A stretch of DNA of 64,000 nt from Notospermus geniculatus (GCA_002633025.1 NMRB01000596.1:242781-306780), one strand, 5' to 3'. Shown: positions 23,080 through 36,693, numbered from the stretch's first letter. The notes: generated from the sequence alone by a model not told the origin. Numbers and translations are program-made.

Positions 23080-24234
23080 GGCCGTGGATGGATAGACTAG
23101 ATGGATTTGGGTTCAGTGCGTGAAATCAGTGGCTGATGACTGGCAGTCTGAAGCAATAGATAGCATATATTTCATCCTCTAACCCATTAGGCCCTATTTG
23201 AAGTACGGCCATTCCTGTCAGACAGCCGCCTCTAACGTGCCTGTAGATACAGGTCGACATTGCGTCTTGAAGAACAAGCAGTAACCTCGAACAGCACACT
23301 CAACTAGCGGATCCGGCAGTTGCTCGGAGACGCTCAAGTCGACAAAATCGGCAACGGATCAGTGACACTCGCAAGTTGCTTCCATCGCCGGAAAGCTAGT
23401 TACCGCGAGTTGCTTCAAGACGCAATGTCGACCTGTAGGCACCTTTAGAGTTGATGGCAGTGGCTCCTTGGTCGAATCTAATCAATCTAATCAAGAAGCC
23501 CATGTCGCTGTCAACATTTGGGAAAGGTGCACATAGTCCAGGATTGCCCTTGCTCTACTTCCACTTTCTACTTTGTGTTATGACACTTACGAACGCCATA
23601 TACATGTAGCTTTATAGTAAATGTACAATAATCAAATCGATATCTTCAACCTATGCTGTGTGTCCAACCACACAGTAGATAGTCAATCACAATACATGTC
23701 CATCAATGCATCAAGAGACGGTCACGGCCATGCATGTTGAATGTTATCCAAAGCAGCGTGAGAACTAGTCTACTACAAATACTTCAATTCTTTGTGTTCC
23801 CCGCAAAAAATGATCGATTTAATAAAAAAGAGTGTACGTTACCTGTTTTCCGTTATGTCGTGTCAAATCTTTTCACGAAAGTACGTTCTAGTCACATCGT
23901 ACATACTGTACCAGTCAATATCACATGATTGTGTGGGCAGGTATTGCAGGAGATGACGTCACCGAAACCACTACGACACGTTGGCCAATGGGGAATTCCC
24001 GGGAGAGTTTTATTATCGGATTTGAATAGTTAACTTCGGAACGAAACCGATATGAGAAGGCGGACTGGACCCCCGAAACCGGAATGGGAGTCGCCTGTCT
24101 GGAAAATGTAACTTTCAAAGAGGCACACCCCTTCGGTTCTCCACCAGCATTCCAGCAGGAATAGGCTACCCGCGTTTTTGGCTTCTAAGCCGGCCAGAGA
24201 TGGGCAGCTTAGAGGCCCATCTGACTTGGATATG

Positions 24235-24254
24235 TAGGGGGGGGGGGGGGGGGN
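24235..24254. repeat. Poly-G tract ending in a single N
   Basis: A run of G closes with one unresolved base at 24254, at about the place where copies 1 and 2 stop matching. A sequencing or assembly break is likely. Confidence 0.8.
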
Positions 24255-24713
24255 CAGTGATGAAGTCTCGCCAGTGCCTGGCAATGCAACCAACCACTCT
24301 TTCGAGGTAAAGATTCGAATCCGAATCATGGAGAACCGAAGGGGTGGTCGACTTTGAGCCTTAGGACTAGACTACTGCGATGGAATTTTGGCGTCGAATG
24401 ATATTCCATTGCCCCAAGTTGCAATCTAAGATTACAAGCAACATTACCGACAGTTTCTTTTATTTTCTGGGCCTTTTCCTGTCGTTCTGGCTCTACGGTC
24501 AGTTCCGTTCCGTCAAAAATAATATTCCGTTCGGGGAATAATAACTACACATTTCCTGATGAAGATATTATGATTCATATGACACATTTCACAAGCTTTT
24601 AATTAAGTATGGCGCAATGCGGCACGGTTTGCACAATATTCAAATAGGTCAATGGCCTAAATGTATAGGCATATCGGTCTTTATCAGAATACAGCCAACC
24701 ATATATACATGTA

Positions 24714-25792
24714 CCCTGATAGCAAGCATACGTCATATTCACGTCAGGATTACGTCAGCAGTGTCGTCATAATCACGTCAGATTATGTCGTCAATGTGAC
24801 GACTCCTTGCACCAAAGTCACACGTCACACAGATGTCACATTTTGACGTGAATATGACGTCATACTCGTCAACAAGAGACGGGTTCCTGATGTAATTAAG
24901 ACGTCTTTAGACATGTGTTCAGCCGTTGCTGACCAAATTCTGACCACTGACTGGTCAGGGGCTGACGTCTTTCTGACCTCCGGCTGATCATTCATTGTTA
25001 GGACCTCTAAATTACTTCGCCCCACAACCACTGAGTGGTTGAAGAGGAGCTTGGAAACTCCTGTCGATCAAAAAACCCTGATCAGGGGACTCTGTGAGGC
25101 TGAGTAAGCCGTAACATTCAAGTTACCATAAAGTATACGTAGGAGTCAGGCATTTCATTCATGTCAAACTTTTTCATGTGTGTGGTGTAATTTCCAAAAA
25201 CTTGACACCCCACAAAAATATTGAGCGAGGTTCATTGTACAAAAATATGTTGTTGCCATGTTGGTATAGGTGGAGGCAACTTTCCTATAGTTTTTATTTG
25301 CCACATTTTTTATTCCACAATTAGTTATATTAAGATTAGTATTAGAAATAGGTTGACGTCCTTTCCACGTGATTTCGACGTCTTTTATGGTAATATTTCT
25401 GAAGTTTTAAGAGGGTGACATCGACTTTCTGGATTATTATACATGTAATTTCACAATCTGTGACGAGTTCCCAACCAGGGTTTTGAGACTGCAGGCTTGA
25501 AGCTTGGTCATCAGGTGACGTCAGATCAAAGTCACTATATGGTCAGTCATCAACTGGATTATTTATGACGTCTATGTGACGTGCCTACATGACCAGATAA
25601 AATTCTGGTAAAAAGATGACGTAAACCTGACGTCAAAACTAGTCAGCTTCCACTGACGACTGGGTTGTTTCCAGTTCGTCATTTTGTGACGTCAGTATGA
25701 CTTATTGAACTGGTCAGAAAATGACCAAATGACGTGTCTGACGACTTATGACCAAATCGTGACGTCCGAGTGACGTATGCTTGCTATCAGGG
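24714..25792. mobile_element. 1.08-kb TIR element, 8-bp TACATGTA target
   Basis: The left end CCCTGATAGCAAGCATACGT and the right end ACGTATGCTTGCTATCAGGG are perfect inverted copies. TACATGTA precedes the left end (24706-24713); the right flank is lost in the gap, but the relic at 7808-7897 shows TACATGTA after the same end. Subterminal regions are crowded with TGACGT/ACGTCA in both orientations. No long open frame, so non-autonomous. An 8-bp target is compatible with hAT-type elements, but the tips do not settle the superfamily. Confidence 0.75.
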
Positions 25793-26234
25793 NNNNNNNN
25801 NNNNNNNNNNNNNNNNNNNNNNNNNNNNNNNNNNNNNNNNNNNNNNNNNNNNNNNNNNNNNNNNNNNNNNNNNNNNNNNNNNNNNNNNNNNNNNNNNNNN
25901 NNNNNNNNNNNNNNNNNNNNNNNNNNNNNNNNNNNNNNNNNNNNNNNNNNNNNNNNNNNNNNNNNNNNNNNNNNNNNNNNNNNNNNNNNNNNNNNNNNNN
26001 NNNNNNNNNNNNNNNNNNNNNNNNNNNNNNNNNNNNNNNNNNNNNNNNNNNNNNNNNNNNNNNNNNNNNNNNNNNNNNNNNNNNNNNNNNNNNNNNNNNN
26101 NNNNNNNNNNNNNNNNNNNNNNNNNNNNNNNNNNNNNNNNNNNNNNNNNNNNNNNNNNNNNNNNNNNNNNNNNNNNNNNNNNNNNNNNNNNNNNNNNNNN
26201 NNNNNNNNNNNNNNNNNNNNNNNNNNNNNNNNNN
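25793..26234. other. Assembly gap (442 N)
   Basis: Unresolved bases begin at the last base of the 1.08-kb element and end three bases before the villin B start codon. They should contain the second TACATGTA and the villin B 5' flank equivalent to about 8260-8750. Confidence 1.
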
Positions 26235-26237
26235 GGT

Positions 26238-29200
26238 ATGATGGCTGTCGACGCAGCTTTTGAAGGTGCCGGCAAAAAACCAGGATTAGAAATATGGCGA
26301 ATAGAGGTAAGTTGTCAAATATTGAATCTTTCTAATGGTGCTTATTGGTAAAAGTGGTGGGAGACTAAATTACAACAGCAAAACACTTTTTGCAACACCT
26401 GAATTTTGTTCGGATGCAGCAAATCTCTCATTCGAGTGTAAACCTTCAGGGCTTTTGATTGCGATGAAGTATAGACCGCCAAATCCAGGCCAGGAACATC
26501 GGCAGCTGGAAATTTGTTGCGTGACCAAGAAAGGCCGACCAAGAAGCTGTGCGGGGTGGAAGCTTTGGTTCACATTGCAGTGAACAAAGATGTGATGTTT
26601 AAAGAATAGCCTTTCCCTCCCAAATTACACGCAACGGGACGATAAACGAAAATTTAATAGGCCTAGTCATTTGGAAAAGTTTGACATCTGCAGCTTTGTC
26701 GTTCATAAGACAAGGGCAAAATGACTTGGCAGAATTGTGACTGACTACTTTTGCAACATCATCGATTGTGTCCGACGCAAGATGTTGGTGACCTTCCCTT
26801 CCCAGACATTTTTGCTGCTTGTAATGCTTGTACATGTAGCTTTGAGTAATTATATGGCTCCTGTGATCAAGAACAGAACAAATTCAGTTGCGCACCAGCC
26901 TACAATGCTATTTTTCAGTTCTTCAAGAAGAGCTGTGCAGCCATCTCGCCTGTCGCCACTTCGGTTCCTCGCTTGAGTAAGAGATCAAAGGAACCGGTCT
27001 TGCTCACACAGTTGCCGTCAAACAGCAACACCTCTTGACAAACCGGGGTTGCAAGGGCCTGTGGAACTGTGAATAAAAGTAGTAGCCTAAATGTATCTTC
27101 CCATGTCGGCCTGTTTGGTAATAAATACGTCTGATTCAATACTGATTCAAGTGTAATCGCCCCTTCCCATTTTGTTGACAAACCATCTTGATTGTATTTT
27201 AATGATATCAATGTAACGTGTATGCATTCGTAGGGTGTCAGTGGGCTGAGTATTCAAATGTATTGGGCCCATCAACAGGCCTATGACTGAAACACAGCTG
27301 GCCTGGGTATAGGCCCATTCTCACAACAGATGGTCCCATCCATTGCAAGTTTAATTGCAGTTATTTGTTCATCTGTGGGTGTGAGTTGAGTTATATATTA
27401 TTCTCTCCCTATCAGCTCCGTACTGAAGCATAGCCCAAATAGAGTAGGCCTACTAGATAGAGTAGACGAAGCAATTAAGCCTTTGAAAGCGTCGGCACTA
27501 CTTCGGCATTTCACCGAGACACCACGCCCCCAGATGACAAAGAATTTATTTTGAAGTGTTGTTTTCTTTTTGAAAGAAGGGCGATCATCGAATCCGCCAT
27601 TTTGCTGTTCTAAGTGCGTTTTGTAATCTCGATTTTCATTGGTCGCTGCGGTGCATAACTAATTACTTCGGGGCGCTATTCAAGCGGAAACAAAGTGACT
27701 GCACAGAGAGCTGGGCTCGCCGAATAGTCACGCTCTTTCTTTTTATTTGCGTCAAGAAAAAGGTTTCAGGTTTGATGGCCATTGCCGATAGAGCATATCG
27801 ATGGCGGGCTGGGTTTCGAATGGTACTCTTCCAATCATCAGCAACTAGTTTGTGAACTAGTCATACAAGAACATCATGTGTGCAGTAACATGCTGATGAG
27901 TAAACAAAAAGTCTTCTGAGATGAGTCCCTTGAGCCATTTGAAATGATGCTGCTGAAACCGCGAACATAATCCCTGTTAATCCGTGATAGATTGCACTAA
28001 CCCACTACAGCACGCTGGAAGTACCATGCGTACGAAACTTAGATATACGTACATCCTCGATGAATAAGTGGGCCAGTTTTTTATCAATTTTGAGAGTCAT
28101 TGATATTGAATTTCCCGTTTCCTTTTCCCATAATACTGATACATCATGTAGCATGCACCAAATTGATTCGCATTTACAAAGAATTACGACTACTTATGGT
28201 AATTTGACTGAAGTGCTGAGAGACGTACATACACTGTACATCTCCGAATGCATATGCCAATGCCATCAATGCAGTCAAACAAAGGCACTTTAGGGAATGA
28301 TGATACCCATAAACTTTTACAGCTATCATCATATATTCGTCATTTTTGCATGACTGTACATTTTGGGCACGTTTAGTATTTTGCAAAGGAAAAAAACAGC
28401 TTAGTGAAAAATGACTTTCGATTGCAGAAACTGAAGGTGGTTCGGCAGGACACCAAGACACATGGCCAGTTCTATTCAGGCGATTCGTACATTTGTCTAA
28501 TGGTAAGGTTGCACCCCTCTTATGCATTCCAAATGTCAGGAGACCGGCTTCTTCAGGCCACCTTTGACTTCGAGCATTCCAGTTACTCAAATGTATATTC
28601 CAAATGGTGAACTCCCGGGGTGAACTTTGGACCAGCCTATGTGAAGCTAGTGTTCATCAGTTGACAAGAATTGTCTCTTCTAATACGATAACACACTGAA
28701 GCTACCATTTTCATTTTCATTGCTGCACTTGCAATTCATACCAACACACCTGTTAACTGTTTAAACACCCATACATTATAAGATTCTATGATCTTCAATT
28801 TCACAACACAGACCAAGAAGCTACCCAATTCGAACGCAATTGAATGGGACATCCACTTCTGGTTAGGAAACGATACGTCACAGGTATGCAAACAAGCTTG
28901 CTCAGTAATCGGGGTTTTTCTGTTGTAGACAGAACAATTTGTTCCACAGTGGCGGGGCCAAAAGGTTAAGTATTGTGCAGGAACTCATCCCAGCCCTCTG
29001 CTGTATAATCCAAATCGGCTTTTAAACGCCGTTGAAGTTAAACTCCCTTTAGGGATTCGGCGAGAAGTGACTTGGTGGAATGGCAATTCCCCTGAAAATT
29101 GCTCAAGATTAGAAGCCCTTTCCTTTCAGGATGAAGCCGGGGTTGCTGCCTATAAAACAGTGGAACTTGATGAAAGTCTTGGTGGGGCTCCAGTGCAACA

Positions 29201-32200
29201 CAGAGAAGTAAGAGTGTTGTAGCCAAATCTTGAAGTCATCTCTACTTGTGTCTCTGATCGAATGTGGATAAAACGAAATAAGGATATTGTCAGACATTCC
29301 TATTACCACTTGTTGGACAACCTCTCTTCACTTAAAAGCATCGCTAGTATACAGCATACTTGAATATGTGGAGGAATTAACACATGCAGGGTAAGCAAGT
29401 ATACATGTAGATTGAAAGCTCTACTTGATCCAGTGTCAATTTCCGATTTCAGGTCCAAGATCATGAGTCAAGTAAATTCGTTTCTTACTTCAAAAAGGGA
29501 ATCAGGTAGGCATGAAGGCACATCCTGAACTTATCAAGTACCGGTATCATTTTCTTAGCTATCGTTCCCTGGCCTTCCTCCCCACCCATCGTCGGGGACG
29601 AGGGCGAAGTGCCTTCGATAACCTTTGGATGACGAAGTCACTGGGGAAGATAGAATGCTTGGCGTTTCATGATGCTGATCAAGTTTGGTCTTGCCAGAAA
29701 AACGCCCATTGACATAAGCAGTGTTCATTGTTGTGGTAGACGACAAGCTACTTTGTGGAGAAGAGCCTTGACCAATACCATGAACTGTTACAGTAGCCGT
29801 TCTTTTCTTTCAGTTACTTAGAAGGTGGTATCGATTCTGGCTTCAAGAAAATCGACCGCAACAGATATGACAAGCGTCTTCTGCAGCTGAAAGGACGGAG
29901 AACAGTCCGGACTCGACAGGTACGGCTTGGCTTTGTGATAAGGTGGCTTGCGGTTCAGTCGACTTGCCCATGTCTTGTGAAGCCAATGCACTTGATAAAT
30001 CGATTGATCTATATTCGATGAAGCTGCCTTTCCGAGCTGCTTACCAAGATCAGAGACGTTCCTGTTGTCTTGTTAGTCAAGTATCTAGTATCGAACTGTT
30101 TCGTAAGGAATTCCTTCCATTTTCCTTACCTCACCGCTGACAGGAATGAGTATGTCATGCGTTTTTCTTTATTCTTGTAGGTCGAGCTTTCCTACCATTC
30201 TCTGAACCGTGGAGATGTATTCATCCTAGACTGTGGCCTTCAGCTTTTTGCCTGGTTTGGTCCGGAGAGTAGTCGAGTCGAACGAATGAAGGTAAGCAAT
30301 CACCAACCACACGTAATCGACTTTGACTTGTGCAATCTCACTCGGTACACAGAAGAAGAAACTGCGGTTGGTTCATTTTCGTACATGTCGAAAGCAAGAC
30401 TTGTACAGTGAGTTGCACTCTTTTTTGCAGGGATTGGAGGTCGCCAGGCAAATTCGTGATGATCAAAGAGGGGGCAGGGCAGAAATCGTTGTAGTAGGTG
30501 AGCAATTTCCCTCATTCAGTAACAGTGTCATCACCTTCTGTCTGTGATGGAGCGATGCAAAGGTGCGTCCGACTCTCAAAAGGAGGAAAGGAATGGCAAC
30601 CGAATGGTTCTCCTTTTTTTCTGCAGAACCCGAGTTTGCCATAACCCATCGCCAGTTCTTCGATGCCCTAGGTACTGATATCGAGAAAGAAAGAATCACA
30701 ATTAAACCAGCAACTGAAGGTGGTGACGATGTTGACTTTGAAAGGCAGTGTGCTGCAGAAACAAAACTACACAGGTAATTCATCGCCTCGCAACGTCGTT
30801 GTAGAGAAAACTGCAGATGGCAAGATCTTACCTTTACCTTTTCCAAGATTTAGTGTCGGTGTGTGAGACCAGTTGTGATGGCACTTCGACTGCTGTTGAG
30901 ATCGGTGGACGACGGCACCTGTCGTGTGAGCTCTAAATCGGTTCTAATTTATGTTGCTTTTCCTTTGCAGAGTCTGTGACTCAAGCGGACAAACAGAGAT
31001 TCATACTATTGACAAGAAGGTGTACACCCAGCAGGATCTGGATACAGAGGTGGGGGCCAAGAAATCATCCTCCTACAGAAAGAGGTTTTTACCTCACTCC
31101 TCTTCATCCACTCCCACAATGCGTGCAAGCGTATGAAGAGGAGCGAGACAAAGCCCTGCTATGGGAGGATGTCCTCGCTTGAAAGGAACTGTTCTACTGC
31201 CAGAACACATCGCTTTCTCGGCAGTTGAAGAGTAGAACCGGCAGTGATTCACTTCACCAACGGTAAATGTTGGCCGTATTTCATTGCCCAAGCTCCCTTT
31301 TAGAAAGTGCTCTCTCCTCTTTGCAGGACTGCTTCATTCTCGAGGCGGGGAAGAGCGGCATTTTTGTCTGGGTCGGACGAGGATGTACGGACAATGAGAA
31401 GAAAAGTGCATGGAAGTTGGCCTTGGTAAGTTCGGAGGCCTTGGTTCGGAGGGAAGTATCCCTTGTAGAGTTTGAACGAGGCACCCTTAGCCGAGATTCG
31501 GACAAAATGCACCAGTTACCTCCTTTGCTTTGGCATATACATGTACTTACCTGTTCGTTGGCAGTTTCTGACAATCCTGATACATTTGCAGGATTTTCTT
31601 GACTCAAAAGGATATCCCAAGTGGACCCAGTGCACGAGAGTCGTTGAAGACGGCGAGACACCGTTGTTCAAGCAATGCTTCAAGAACTGGAAGGATAAGA
31701 ATGCCCAGGAGGGCTTCGGCAAAGTCTACAACGTTGGATCCATAGCAAGTAAGAATGAAGATGATTATGGGTATACAATGTATCAGAAATCTGTTTCACG
31801 AGGTGATCTCTTCCATTCCTTTGTCAACTGACTTTATCACCACAGCATCGTTTTTTTTCAGAGGTTGAACAAGAGAAATTCGACGTGACGGTCCTACATA
31901 CCAAGAAGGAGAAGGAGGCTGCCTTTATGCCTGATGATGGACAGGGCCTAGTACAGGTTAGTGATATACCGGTACAATCACTAGGAGAGCCTCATCTGTC
32001 AACACGTAACCGGAATACAGCACGTGTCGATTTCAGAAGTAAAGAAAGTCAACAGTTATATTTACAATTAAATTTTGATTCCAAACCAGGCCTGAGTTTA
32101 CATTTCGTGAATTCTTACAGATATGGCGTATTGAAGATTTCCAATTAAGCGAGATTCCAGATGATATGTATGGTATATTCTTTGGTGGAGACAGTTACGT

Positions 32201-35200
32201 CGTCTTGTATTCCTACTTCAAGAAGGGCAGGAAGAACCCAGTGATCTACATCTGGCAGGTGAGTACTCTGGCTTTCTACGTCCAAAAGCTTTCGTATTGT
32301 CGGCCATCCTGTGTCCTTCGTGAAGGCCCTCCCGACTGGAGTCAGGCAGGCCTTCTCGTGTTGCGATCACCGAATGTGCAAATTTCATTGCTGAAATGAT
32401 AAATTCAAATGTTGTTAACGGAACATCATTTTTAGCAAGAGCATTACTTCAAAAGACATGATGCATGAAATACTCATCTTATCTTTGGTCTCTCCTCTCT
32501 CAGGGAACAATGAGTTCGAAGGATGAAAAAGCAGCTGCTGCCATGTTGGGGCAAGAGATGTATGTGAAGGAATTTGACGGAATGGCGGAAATGGTGGGTT
32601 CGATATTATACGCATTTTATTTGCGTGGGTTCCTTAAGTTCGGTTCAGATTGATGAGGCTATTCTGATGTTATCTCTAATTGTCTTTCTTTTCAGTTCAT
32701 GGCCCCACAGAACAAAGAACCCGAACATTTCCTGAAGATCTTTAAAGGTAAAATGATGGTGTTTAAAGGAGGGACTGCCAGTGGTTTCAAGAATCGGAAT
32801 GAGTTGGAACAAGAGGACAAGGATGAAAATATGTTGTTCCAGGTCAGAGGGACGAATTCGTTTAACACGAGAGCTGTCCAGGTTGGTGTCATACTTGCGA
32901 TACGTTGACGACATATATATATGCACACTTTGCCACTTTGCAATAGTTTTTGGTCTGCCTGCGCTGGTGACTCTATGCTGCCGTGGATTCTGATGAGAAG
33001 ACTCACCGATGGACAGCAGCAGTTTTATGAAAAAAATGTCTTATTTTGTTATCTTGCAGGTGCTTTGCCATGGACTCTCTCTTAACTCGAATGACGTATT
33101 CATCCTCAAGTCTGGTGAGAAACAGAAGACATTCATATGGATTGGAACAGTAAGATTGAGATCAATGTACAACTTCCCTTAATATTTCTATTTTGCTCCG
33201 TCTAAAATCCTACATTCCTAACGTGCACCTACATGTATATACATGTGGGTGGAACGTTATGTACATGTAGGCCTAGGGTTTCCAAATGGACAAGTAAGAT
33301 GTAAACATAATAGGCAAACACTGACTGTCGTTCACATAACTTGTTCTTTTCAGGGTGCGAATGCAGAAGAAAAGGAAATGTCAGTGGATGTCGCCAGAGG
33401 TCTCAGCAACGGAAAGTAAGTTGACAACCGGGGTGACGTGCCCTGTACGATGAGGCAGAGAGTAGATCCAAGAACACTACTGGTTGGATCTCGAAGAAGA
33501 AGCCGTACAATAAGGGATACATTTGGATACAGTCTGGAATACCAAGTCTTGTGTTTTATTGTTTTTCGGTAACAACAAAAAAGCTAGATCCACGGCACAC
33601 ACATGAATAAACCCAACCAGATTGACCACAGTCGTATTACGCATTGCATAACAATCAGACCTAATTTGGTTTTCTGGGCATGTTCGTCCTTCTGCACATA
33701 CATGACCCATGTATATTCCTAATGTTGCTTTCGATTTATACCTCTTTTTCAAAGTCAATGTTACATGACTAAACAAATCCAGTACATAACGATTCAAGGA
33801 TACCTTTTACAGACAAGTGGTGAAGCTAGAGGAAGGCTCAGAAGTCAAAGATTTCTGGGATGTCTTAGGAGGGAAAGCAGCCTATGCAGCAGGAAAACGA
33901 CTAAAGAATAGCAGTAATGATTCTCTGGCTCGTCTCTTTCATGTGTCCAATGCTTCTGGCAAGATAATGATAGAGGAAGTGCTGGATTTCGCCCAAGAGG
34001 TTGGTCTTCTTAAGATATACTTACAGTTTATGCTCGGTCTACATCGTTTCAGCTACAGGGCAACGAAAATTCGCCACCGCCGTTTGTTTTCTTTTCGATC
34101 TGATGCACATCAAATGTACACACAAGCAGACTTCACACATTCTATGGCGTAGTCTTATGGCAAGCCGTTTGTACATTAATGACAAAAACTAGGATTTTGT
34201 CTCATAAACTGAGTTTTTGTCTCATAAACTGGGTTTTTGTTAACAAAAATTCAGTTTTTGTCACAGAATCTAAGATTTTGTCACTAAAACTATCATTTTG
34301 TCGACAAAAACTCAGTTTATGTCAAAATGCTAGTTATTTTATACAAAAACTCTGTTTTTGAAGCAAAAACCATGATTTTGTTCATAAACTGAGTTTTTGT
34401 CGACAAAATCCTAGATTATGTCAACGTTTATAGTCTAACGTTTTCTTTGTCTACTTATGTATTTCAGGATCTTAATCAAAATGACGTAATGGTTCTTGAT
34501 GCCATTGATCAAATATTCGTCTGGGTTGGAAGAGGTGCGAGAGACTTTGAGAAGAAGGAAGCTCTGCAAGCAGCGATCGTGAGTTCATGTTCTGTTGTTG
34601 ATCATGTTCTGTTCTAGTGTTGCTGCCATTACTTCGCATTTCGAATCAAATGCTTATCTACGTGATAAAATCTGGCACCATGACATTTCTTCTTCTTCTA
34701 GGAGTACCTTGGATCTGACCCTACAGGCCGAACAGAGACCAACACCGATCTCCTACACGTCAAGCAGGGCCACGAACCTCTGGACTTCACTGTCCACTTC
34801 CTGGCTTGGGACTCGAAGAAGTTCGAAGCCATGGAGCAGACGATTGACAATGGTCGCACTGCATCCTCACCCACCAGTGTGGATAGTCCCACGTATGATC
34901 CAACCACCGTCAGAGAGGTACGTGATCCAATAATCTCCGGCTTTCTATTCCTTGGCCAGAAGTTCTTCAATGCTTTTCTCTTTTTCAGGAGCTGGCAAAA
35001 TACAATGCGAAGCATCCGTATTCGAGGCTCACCGACACTTCACAACCTCTCCCAGAGGGCGTTGATGAGTTGAAGAAAGAGGTGAGCTTCTGTGAACAAT
35101 TTGATTCGACGTTATCAAGTAGGCCTATCGCCTAGCAAATTTCTTCTCTCTAACAAAAGGTGAAGTTGGTGAGTTCGCATCAATATCTACATCTTGTCAA

Positions 35201-35400
35201 CAAATGACAGCTGATTTTACTCTTCTGAGGTACATGTATTTCGTTGGCAAATGATGATATAATTTTCTTTTCGTTTGTTCGTTTAGTACTTCCTCAGTGA
35301 CGAAGAATTCCAGGCCATCTTCAATATGTCAAAGGACCAGTTTTATGAGCTGAAACCCTGGAAACAGACCATGCTAAAGAAACAGAAGCGACTGTTTTGA
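26238..35400 (+). CDS. VIL1: Villin, copy B (23 coding exons, 831 aa)
   Basis: Exons: 26238-26306, 28428-28502, 28812-28883, 29130-29207, 29453-29505, 29814-29919, 30181-30291, 30431-30497, 30627-30774, 30971-31049, 31327-31425, 31592-31748, 31862-31956, 32121-32258, 32504-32593, 32696-32881, 33060-33149, 33354-33415, 33813-33999, 34468-34578, 34702-34917, 34989-35081, 35287-35400. Every exon has the same length as in copy A and the frame is intact through all six gelsolin repeats to the headpiece (KKQKRLF). By eye I count about 27 silent and 4 replacement differences from copy A: L/T in exon 2, T/I and S/T in exon 9, A/P in exon 12. That bias shows both sequences have been under purifying selection, as expected for alleles or for two working paralogues. 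Same actin-bundling role as copy A. The 5' flank is lost in the gap. Confidence 0.93.
34156..34430. mobile_element. 275-bp element with palindromic repeat core, 6-bp target TAGTCT
   Basis: It lies in villin B intron 19. TAGTCT flanks both sides (34150-34155, 34431-34436), while copy A has one TAGTCT (17965-17970) and no insert, so the boundaries are exact. The left tip is TATGGCAAGCCG. The core is a loose tandem array of palindromic units such as TTTTTGTCGACAAAAA and TTTTTGTTAACAAAAA separated by AACTCAG/CTGAGTT. Subterminal CTAGGATTTTGTC is present inverted at both ends. Non-coding. Confidence 0.8.
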
Positions 35401-35747
35401 AAAGTGATGCAACTACCAAATTTCAAGATGTGATTTGACTTGGTGCTGTGGCTCTCTTGTAACAAGCAAGGAGGGTCTGTACAGCCTTCTTCCACTTGCC
35501 GTCTGAGGGCATCATCTTCCAGCAATGAATTTGTATTATTCCTAAGTTTTGACCTTACAGACAGCTCAGTTGCAGTTGATCGATGATCCAAGTGCTCCCA
35601 ATACGCCTCCTCATAACACTTCAGATGAAGTCCCCGAGCATCTGAACATCTGACACACGGGTGTATCGGATTAGGCGTTGACCCTTTCCACTGCCTTCGC
35701 CTTCCCCTGCAGTTTGAAGGCCTCTCAGAGTCGTGGGTCATTTCTAA

Positions 35748-36062
35748 AGCCTATAGTTCATACTTCGACGCAGGGCCATCGGCGTCCGACGCGCGATCAA
35801 AATCTGGGCCCAGTTTCACAAAGAATCTTAAGTCTAAAGTTTGACTTAAGTCATCATGTGACCAGGTTTCAGCAAATCAGATGGCTTCATTTCAGACTTA
35901 AGTTTTTTCTTAGACTTAAGATTCTTTGTGCAACTGGGCCCTGAACGCCGACATAATGCGCAACCACGTGACTCAATTAGATTACATGTAGTACATCTCG
36001 TACCTACAGTTATGTCGGCGTACAGATTTTGATCGCACAGCGGACACCGACAACTATAGGCT
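35748..36062. mobile_element. MITE (same family as 19290) carrying a nested 136-bp MITE
   Basis: The outer element is the orthologue of 19290-19481. Inside it, 35806-35941 is a second element with ends GGGCCCAGTTTCACAAAGAA and its inverse. Copy 1 shows the uninterrupted outer element, so the nested insertion is copy-specific. Confidence 0.8.
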
Positions 36063-36222
36063 TTACGCGAGATTTAGATCTATGCATTGAACAACAGGTT
36101 GATTGGAAATCAAATGATTACCCTATACATGTATCTACTTTCCTCTTCGCATTTCTCTTCCATATTTTTCAATTCCTCACATATCTACACATTTATCTTG
36201 ATCTACTTTTTAACTCTTCTTA

Positions 36223-36693
36223 TGCCCGGTTGTTCAGGTCTGGCTCACCTGAGCCTAGCTTATTCCTCAAACTCGAGTTCACGCAAGTCGCGCTTATGTC
36301 TGGTCATAAGAACAGCTTAATCAATTCCGAGTTCATTGCACAGCCTGAATTAAACTCGGGATTACCGAAGCCTGGCTTATTACCCTCCTTCCCAATGCTT
36401 TCCTGTACAATTTGCTCGATGATGTCTGCCCGGTTGCTCAGGTGTGGCTTACGTGAGCTGAACCAATGCTTCTGCCATCTACAAAGTCAGGGCATACAGT
36501 GAATAGGCCTATACCATTGTAAGTCGCGCTTATAACCACCCCACAGCCAGGTTTATTATAAGAAAGGCTTAAGCTTGGCTTGTGTTTGAAGCCCAACCTG
36601 CGCAACGCGCTGTGAAATATAAGTCTGGCTTAAGCCACGCTTATGTCGGGATCGACCCAACTCTGGCTTAAGCCAAGGCTGAACAACCGGGCA
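36223..36693. mobile_element. PIF/Harbinger-like MITE, target TTA
   Basis: Terminal repeats TGCCCGGTTGTTCAG / CTGAACAACCGGGCA are flanked by TTA (36220-36222, 36694-36696). Copy 1 has a single TTA there (…CTTCTTAGCACC…). Internal TGGCTTAAGCC-like motifs repeat in both orientations. 471 bp, non-coding. Confidence 0.85.

Noticed and set aside
25770-26351. Long open frames across 25770-26351
   Set aside because: They consist of the N gap.
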